Source: Paramecium tetraurelia
Lineage: Eukaryota > Ciliophora > Oligohymenophorea > Peniculida > Parameciidae
Direction of reading: 5' to 3'
Assembly (NCBI RefSeq): GCF_000165425.1
Contig: NW_001799122.1
Coordinates: 443,454 to 507,453, forward strand
DNA length: 64,000 nt
Shown: positions 58,594 to 64,000 of the stretch, one piece after another
Layout of the letters: every line of letters begins with the position of its first letter
Position numbering within the stretch: the stretch's first letter is position 1
Notes under the pieces: generated by a model
Told to the model about the DNA's origin: nothing
The model's database searches: none
What the model saw: only the letters and a program-made list of their open reading frames with translations
Program-made: the position numbers and the translations under genes

Positions 58594-60124
58594 TCAGGTC
58601 TAATTTTTCAATTAAACAACAATGCAAGTTATATCATCTCTGGCTAAGCTATGTTTTTTCCAGGCATTTATAGCTTCAGCCATTAGTTTGTCAGCAGCCA
58701 AATCTATGTTATCTTTTTCAATATATGGAGCTACAACATTCATCACCTTAATTATATTTAGATAATACTTCTTCATTCGTAAGGTATTCCCAAACACCAT
58801 CGGAGGCTACTATTATAAATTGATCTTAAGGAGTGATAGTATATTCAAGTATTTCAGGAACACTAATAACGCCAGCTTATGCTCCTAATTTATCACCCAT
58901 ACTTCTTGTCATGGCTAATCCAGGAGCATCTATGTATTGTAGCCAAACTCTTTCTGGTCCTAGTTAATTACCATAAAAATCTAGGAGATATTATTGTATT
59001 TTAACCTCTTTAACTATCAATTCTACCTCCTGCTTCAATAATTCTTTACTTCTCTTATTCATCAGATGGTTTATGATCTCTAGTCAATTAGATTGCTTTC
59101 CAGCCATCTTAATTTCTACATATTATGGCTCTACTGTCACCAACATTGGCTGTCCACAATTGCTCTTTTCTTATTAGGACTGAGACTGCTGTTGATCCAG
59201 ATAAGGTCGTGTCGAATTCACTTTCAATTATCTCTTTATTGGTTTTCTCAAAAGCTACAGTTAAACATTTTTCTATATCTCTTCCTTAGGTTTGAAATTA
59301 TTGTTCCAAGTATTTTGGTAGTTATTGTTTAATTAAGTTTGATACTAAATGTCCATTTGTTCCATGTCCATCACACACTGCAATTAGAGAACAATTGTAA
59401 CTTTCTAAATGATCTTAACAATTTACTGTTCTAAATTATTGGGAAATAGGATGGCAGCATCTTAATTTGTCTTTAATGTCTTATTAGGAAGACAACCAGC
59501 TTTAGTCTTTGAAGCAAATAATCCGCCTTACCATGTTTTTGCCATCAATCTTCTTTTGTTTAAGACCTATCTTTCAGGACTAAATTATTGTCTCCTTTCA
59601 GGTGTTACTGAAGAATAATGAGGCATTGGAGCCTCTTCATCTAATTATTTTGGACTTCTCATTTGAGGACCATTGGAACTATGCTTTTATTTTGGAACAT
59701 CGCTCTTTGCATCTAATTTTGGCAATCTACTTGGAATTCTTAGGCCATTTCCATAATTTGCGATATTTATCAACTTCTATTCTAAGCAAAATACATTTAT
59801 TTTAAGTACAGGGCTCAAAATTAGGAATCTCTTATTTCTTTATTCCTGGTAAAGAGGGCAAAGAAACCTTGCCATTTTGCTTTGCCTCTTGTTCTTCATT
59901 CTTATATCTTTTTTAGCCCATTTATTTTTGTATTCTGCTTTGATCTATTTGGTCAGATTGAGGATGTCGTGGAGGTTTTAGGGAACTGTATTCTAAAATT
60001 TAAATGCAAACAGAATTTATAATATGGAAAGTAATGTAAATATACGAGTAAAGGTTGTATTACCTATCGATGATGTCAGCTTTGGTTTTTGATCAGACTA
60101 TAATTGTTAGCTCTATGCTAACAT
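58594..60124 (-). CDS. PP2C-family Ser/Thr phosphatase (one frame break)
   Basis: About 461 aa. A disordered N-terminal region of roughly 170 aa with Ser-Pro sites (SPKQLDEEAP, TPERRQQFSPERQ) precedes the PP2C core: NQDAAILFP, LIAVCDGHGTNGHLV, STAVSVLIRKEQLWTANVGD followed by SRAI, GLAMTRSMGDK, IVASDGVWEYLTN and ARDDITCIVV. These hold the metal-binding aspartates. Four introns; the first (59993-60063) is 71 nt, three times the usual size. The frame is broken between NNLEQ and CQDHLESYNC at about 59414-59424; the count is short by one base. Starts 38 bp behind the RRP12 stop on the same strand. Confidence 0.9.
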
Positions 60125-60162
60125 TTAATTAATTATATTGATTAAATAATATATTACACTTT

Positions 60163-63100
60163 TCATTTGTGTGCCTTTACTCCTTTAAGGGCACCCGACT
60201 TTTTTGAAAATACCTCTTCAAATGCCTTGCTAGCTTGATTCTTGAATCTTTTATTGAGAGCCTAAAATGGGTTATATGAATTTAGATTACTTTTGGATTT
60301 AATTATATGAAAGCAAATGGTTCCGGCCTTCCTTTTACAGTTACATCACCTCCAGCCCTCTATTTGGATTTGAATGTAGACCCGCTTTCTTTTACCACAT
60401 GAACAACATCCTTAGTCTTTCGATCATTTTTTGTTATTTTCTTTTAAGCACGCTCCTCATCATCACTATTTGCAGCTTCCCTCCTACGCTTTTAACCCAA
60501 AACCTCCTTCTATTCATTTACAATCACCTTTCCATCCTTGTACTCAACCAAAGGTTAAAATGCAGATTGCTTTTGTTATTCCTTCTCTTAAACCTTCTTT
60601 TTTTATTTTATTGCATCCTCAAAATGGAATTATTCTTTCTTAAAATCATACTTTAACAACAGATTGTTTTCTACTTCTGCTTCAGTTTCCATACCACCCT
60701 ACTATTATTTTGGCTTTGTTTCTAATTACTATTCAGATTCCTCATCGCTTTCAAGATCAGAATCCTTTTATTTTTTTTATTTCTTCTCTTACCATTTCTA
60801 TTTATTTAATTCTCTCTCCTAATCTCTTTTGTTTTTCTTTTTTTTCTATTATCTCTCTATTTTTATAGCATTCTTATATAATTTAATGTGCTCTTGTGGA
60901 ATTAAACTTTCAGCTGAAGGATATGCTTTACTAAGTTTCATTAACAATCTTTTTAACAATATAATGTTCTTGTCTCTTGATACCTCATCCACATTAAGTA
61001 ATTAAGTGAAAAGCTATGAATTCAATGTATGTCTATGTTTGATTAGTACTTTCACATATAATATAATGGATTTAAAAATCTCATTATTTTATTCTTTTAA
61101 CAATAACAAAATTAACTTAGTCATCTCATCAATGAATTCTCCTTTCAAATTTGGATAGAACTTATCAACTAACAGTGAAATTGTGGCCACAGCATCAGCT
61201 TTCATTACATTTGATTATGCTGCCAATCCTGCAAATACCATTGATATAAATTAGTCTAATAGATCCAATCCCAATAATCTCTATCCAATATTTTCTATTA
61301 ACTTTTCAGCCAAAATACGAGTCTTAATATTATTATCTCTAATTGCAACTACCATTTCAGGTAAGAATTACTATATAAATGTTTAATAGCTATCTAACTT
61401 AGAGGTTACAGTTTGTTCCAATTGTAAAATAACTTAGAATCTTTTTTATCGAGAACTAGGTTCGCATTCTGCTTCCAAGACTAAATTGTAGACTTCAGCT
61501 AAGAAAGTATGATGAACCTTTGGTATTATTGCTACTAAGAATTTATAAATCTTCTTCTAAATTAAAGGTATGTTAATCATCTCCTTAACAAAATTGATAC
61601 AGTAATCCCAGAGATCTGAAGTCATCTGTTAGGCACTTACGACTTACAATACAATATCCATATTGTTTAAAGCTCTATCATCCAATTTATCTTTGGACGA
61701 TAGTAGCTTTTCTATGTTTTTCTTGAAGGCTTCTTATATGTAAGATTTCGGTGCTGCAAAACTCATTACTTTAATAGCATTTAATGTGTGAGTGCAATTG
61801 TTTTATTCAACTAATTTGGCTAAAGTGGAAATGTATTATTTGGCAAAATTTTATAGTGATGGGAAGGTGACTAATTACGAAAACAATTTGGCAATCATCA
61901 ACAGTAGTTTTTCGAAAAATACATGTTCCTTTTTCAAATAGTTTAATGTTAATTCAATAAATTAACCTAATTTTGGGTGATTTTAAGACTCATAAGATGC
62001 TTTAGCATTCGAAGCTATTTCTAATACATGAAAAAGAATATTTTGAATAATTTTTTATTCATGAGATGGATTTGCATTAGATGCCAAGGATAGTAAGTTT
62101 GTTAATGGAAATAGAAAATCGAGGAATTCTTCCAGCTTTGGATTTGCATATTTACTTAAAATATACAGAATCCAACAATTAGATTTTTCATCGAAATCTT
62201 TATCCAAAGGATTGACACCTTCTGTTTTAAGTGGAAATGTGTGTAATAAATTAGACATGCTTACTCCAACACATAATTGACCAAATGTCTTCTCAAAATA
62301 TACATGTGGCCATCTGCTCTTGTTGTGTACAAACTCTTTCACTATATCTTTGCAATGTTCAAATGTTTTATCATCAATAGTAGCAAAGAATTTAGCAAAA
62401 ACATCAAGAATATTAGCCTGATCAAATCTATTACTAAATAAATAGGTTAAAGTAGCAATGTATTTCTATTGCAATGTTCCTGCACTCTCTAATTCTAAAT
62501 TCATAATGTCTTCAGCCAAATCTTGTTTAAGAGAGAGAGTGGCTTTTCCAATTTTCTCAATTAAAGTCATCATCTCTAATCTACAATGTTGCATTAATTT
62601 TTAATTATTTTGTAAGAGTAATTCTGCCATATTAGATAAAGTGGATGGTAAATAAGATGCAGCCAAAGACAAAGAACTCCAACTCAATGTAAGCAAACAC
62701 TATCTAATACACTAAATATATGCATGTTATGCATTAACTTCTTCTGGTTGTAATTGATTTAATTACTATATCAATTTTTCTGCCTAATCTGCTCCAACAT
62801 TTTGTTGAAGTACTTACTAATTATTTACAAACTAAATATACCTCTAAAGATAGAAAAATAAATGGATAATATTTACTGTCCATGTTTTAAATCTCTTCAA
62901 TTATTACATATAATGCATCAACTAGAATAGAGTAAGGAATGAGATTATTAAGAGATGCTAAAAGTGTGAGTGAATGCTATGCACATTCATTATTTTCTTG
63001 TAAATTTGTTTTGAAATGAGTTCTCAGTCTCTCATTTATTTCAGGAACTTATTAAATATCCAATGCTTTTTACTAATAAAAGGCTTATAATGTTTTGATT

Positions 63101-63580
63101 GCTTATTTTCTCAGCTTTTTCTTGTCACTTATAGTTTGCTATAATAAAAGATTGAACAATTGATGCATTTTTGGAGAGTTTAAATCCTTGAATAGAAATA
63201 ATCATATACCTCTTTAGATGATAGTATTAGAATTTATCCAAAAACACCAACACTTAGATTATCTAATTAGGCTTTTCCTATTTCTTCCAACAAGGCAGGA
63301 ATTAACTTTCTTACTACGACAATTGGAACTGAAGGTAATATCTAAATTGCATATAGATTGCCATTACTTTATAAATTAGCAAAATGATAACATCTTAGCC
63401 TTCTTTAGTGGATTTCAATAAATTAATCAATTATGCAATATACGCAGTAGGATTAGTTCTTTATTCAAGGTTAAGGTTGTTTTCAATGGACTATAATAGT
63501 ATTAATCCTTTCTCATTTTAGGGTGAATTTTTTTATCGTAGTTTTGAGTAGAGTTAATCCTTGAATGTCTCGACTTACAT
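60163..63580 (-). CDS. RRP12: RRP12-like ribosome biogenesis protein (NUC173/HEAT repeats)
   Basis: A protein of roughly 1,100 aa made of HEAT-type alpha-helical repeats over about its first 800 residues. The block SNCWILYILSKYANPKLEEF followed by LDFLFPL, and LLHTFPLKTEGVNP before it, match the conserved core of RRP12. The C-terminus is charged and basic. It carries KQRAGGDVTVKGRPEPFAFI then QLNPKALNKR, the diagnostic RRP12 ending (GDVK-x-G-x-x-DPYAYIPL). RRP12 accompanies pre-40S and pre-60S particles in the nucleolus and during export. Several short introns; I checked those near both ends. The start MQVETFKDQLYSKLR at 63580 follows AT-rich DNA. Confidence 0.85.
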
Positions 63581-64000
63581 AAATTAAAAATTAATTTTAT
63601 AAAAAAACTCATTTACAATTCATTATAAGAATGACTGAGCATTGAATTTTAGAGGGTGAATATATTCAATCTCTAATTTTCATTAAGTTTATATATAGCA
63701 TTCTATTAATAATATTCCTTTTCTCACTATTTAATTCTATAGTTCTCAATAATTGGACTATTATCCAACTATTCTTCCCGTTAATTTCCTCGAAAAGTGT
63801 GGTTTTCATAAGTTCTAGAACTCAACAAAATAACAATCAAAAGTTCTTGATGCACTTGTATTTTTAGATATGATTGAAGTATAAATATAATATAATAAGT
63901 ATCCTTTATAAGTTAATTATCTTACATATTATAAATGTTCTCATTTACTTGAAAGATTATAATAATAAGATATATATTTTATTGACAAAATTAATACAAC
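63581..64000. other. Terminal interval with a possible small ORF
   Basis: About 420 bp to the window edge. On the minus strand 63666-63809 encodes 47 residues (MKTTLFEEINGKNSWIIVQL…) with coding-like composition, perhaps a last exon or a small gene. The rest is AT-rich with nothing recognised. Confidence 0.3.

Noticed and set aside
60399-60656. Plus-strand Leu-rich ORFs at 60.4-60.7 kb
   Set aside because: Antisense to the charged C-terminal part of RRP12.
1-64000. CRISPR arrays, insertion sequences, rRNA or tRNA genes, bacterial-type promoters and ribosome binding sites
   Set aside because: None seen; the DNA is eukaryotic macronuclear and all tandem repeats found are microsatellites or exon arrays.

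Overview
The window is macronuclear DNA of a Paramecium-type ciliate. It is very AT-rich. Long reading frames appear only when TAA and TAG are read as glutamine and TGA is the sole stop. Genes are broken by tiny introns, mostly 22-29 nt, with GTA...TAG ends; removing them restores a single frame across recognisable domains (about 100 introns placed this way by eye). Genes are packed tightly on both strands, with gaps often below 100 bp and down to 10-17 bp. Conceptual ORFs made with the standard code are nearly all fragments or shadows.

Layout. 1-11.6 kb: end of an unknown gene, a UBA-containing protein kinase, a small secreted Cys-rich protein, a coiled-coil protein, a monoacylglycerol-lipase-like hydrolase, a polyQ RING-H2 protein, a disordered Q/K/P-rich protein, a Brl1/Brr6-like membrane protein, COX15 heme A synthase and a small unknown. 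11.9-24.2 kb: small unknown, sorting nexin, SAM-polyQ-double-FHA protein, DHHC palmitoyltransferase, two coiled-coil proteins, TBC-TLDc protein, secreted CHAP amidase and a helix-turn-helix-like protein. 25.1-28.7 kb: a TPR gene in which each repeat is one exon. 29.2-38.5 kb: two divergent unknown genes, a SAPS-like protein, a B-box/SPRY protein, a La-motif-like RNA-binding protein, a C2-like/coiled-coil protein and ribosomal protein uL22. 38.7-48.9 kb: coiled-coil proteins, mitochondrial IF3, an outer-dynein-arm docking protein (ODAD1/CCDC114-like), an EF-hand protein, a SPATA17-like IQ protein and a malectin-like ER protein. 49-64 kb: several frame-disrupted genes, an acylation-motif protein, a VPS10/sortilin receptor, a pentanucleotide microsatellite, an ANP32-like remnant, PTPA, a PP2C phosphatase and RRP12.

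There is no operon logic. Themes that recur are membrane traffic (SNX, VPS10, TBC-TLDc, DHHC), cilia (ODAD1, SPATA17-like, EF-hand, coiled coils), phosphatase control (PP2C, PTPA, SAPS-like), and ribosome/mitochondrial function (uL22, RRP12, mtIF3, COX15).

Most unusual: the one-exon-per-TPR array with recent exon+intron duplications and a decayed middle; a 158-codon glutamine tract written almost wholly in reassigned stop codons; a 29-nt non-GT segment that must be removed from the TBC-TLDc gene; and repeated one-base frame breaks, often at homopolymers, concentrated in 49-60 kb. No CRISPR, insertion sequence, rRNA or tRNA was recognised.
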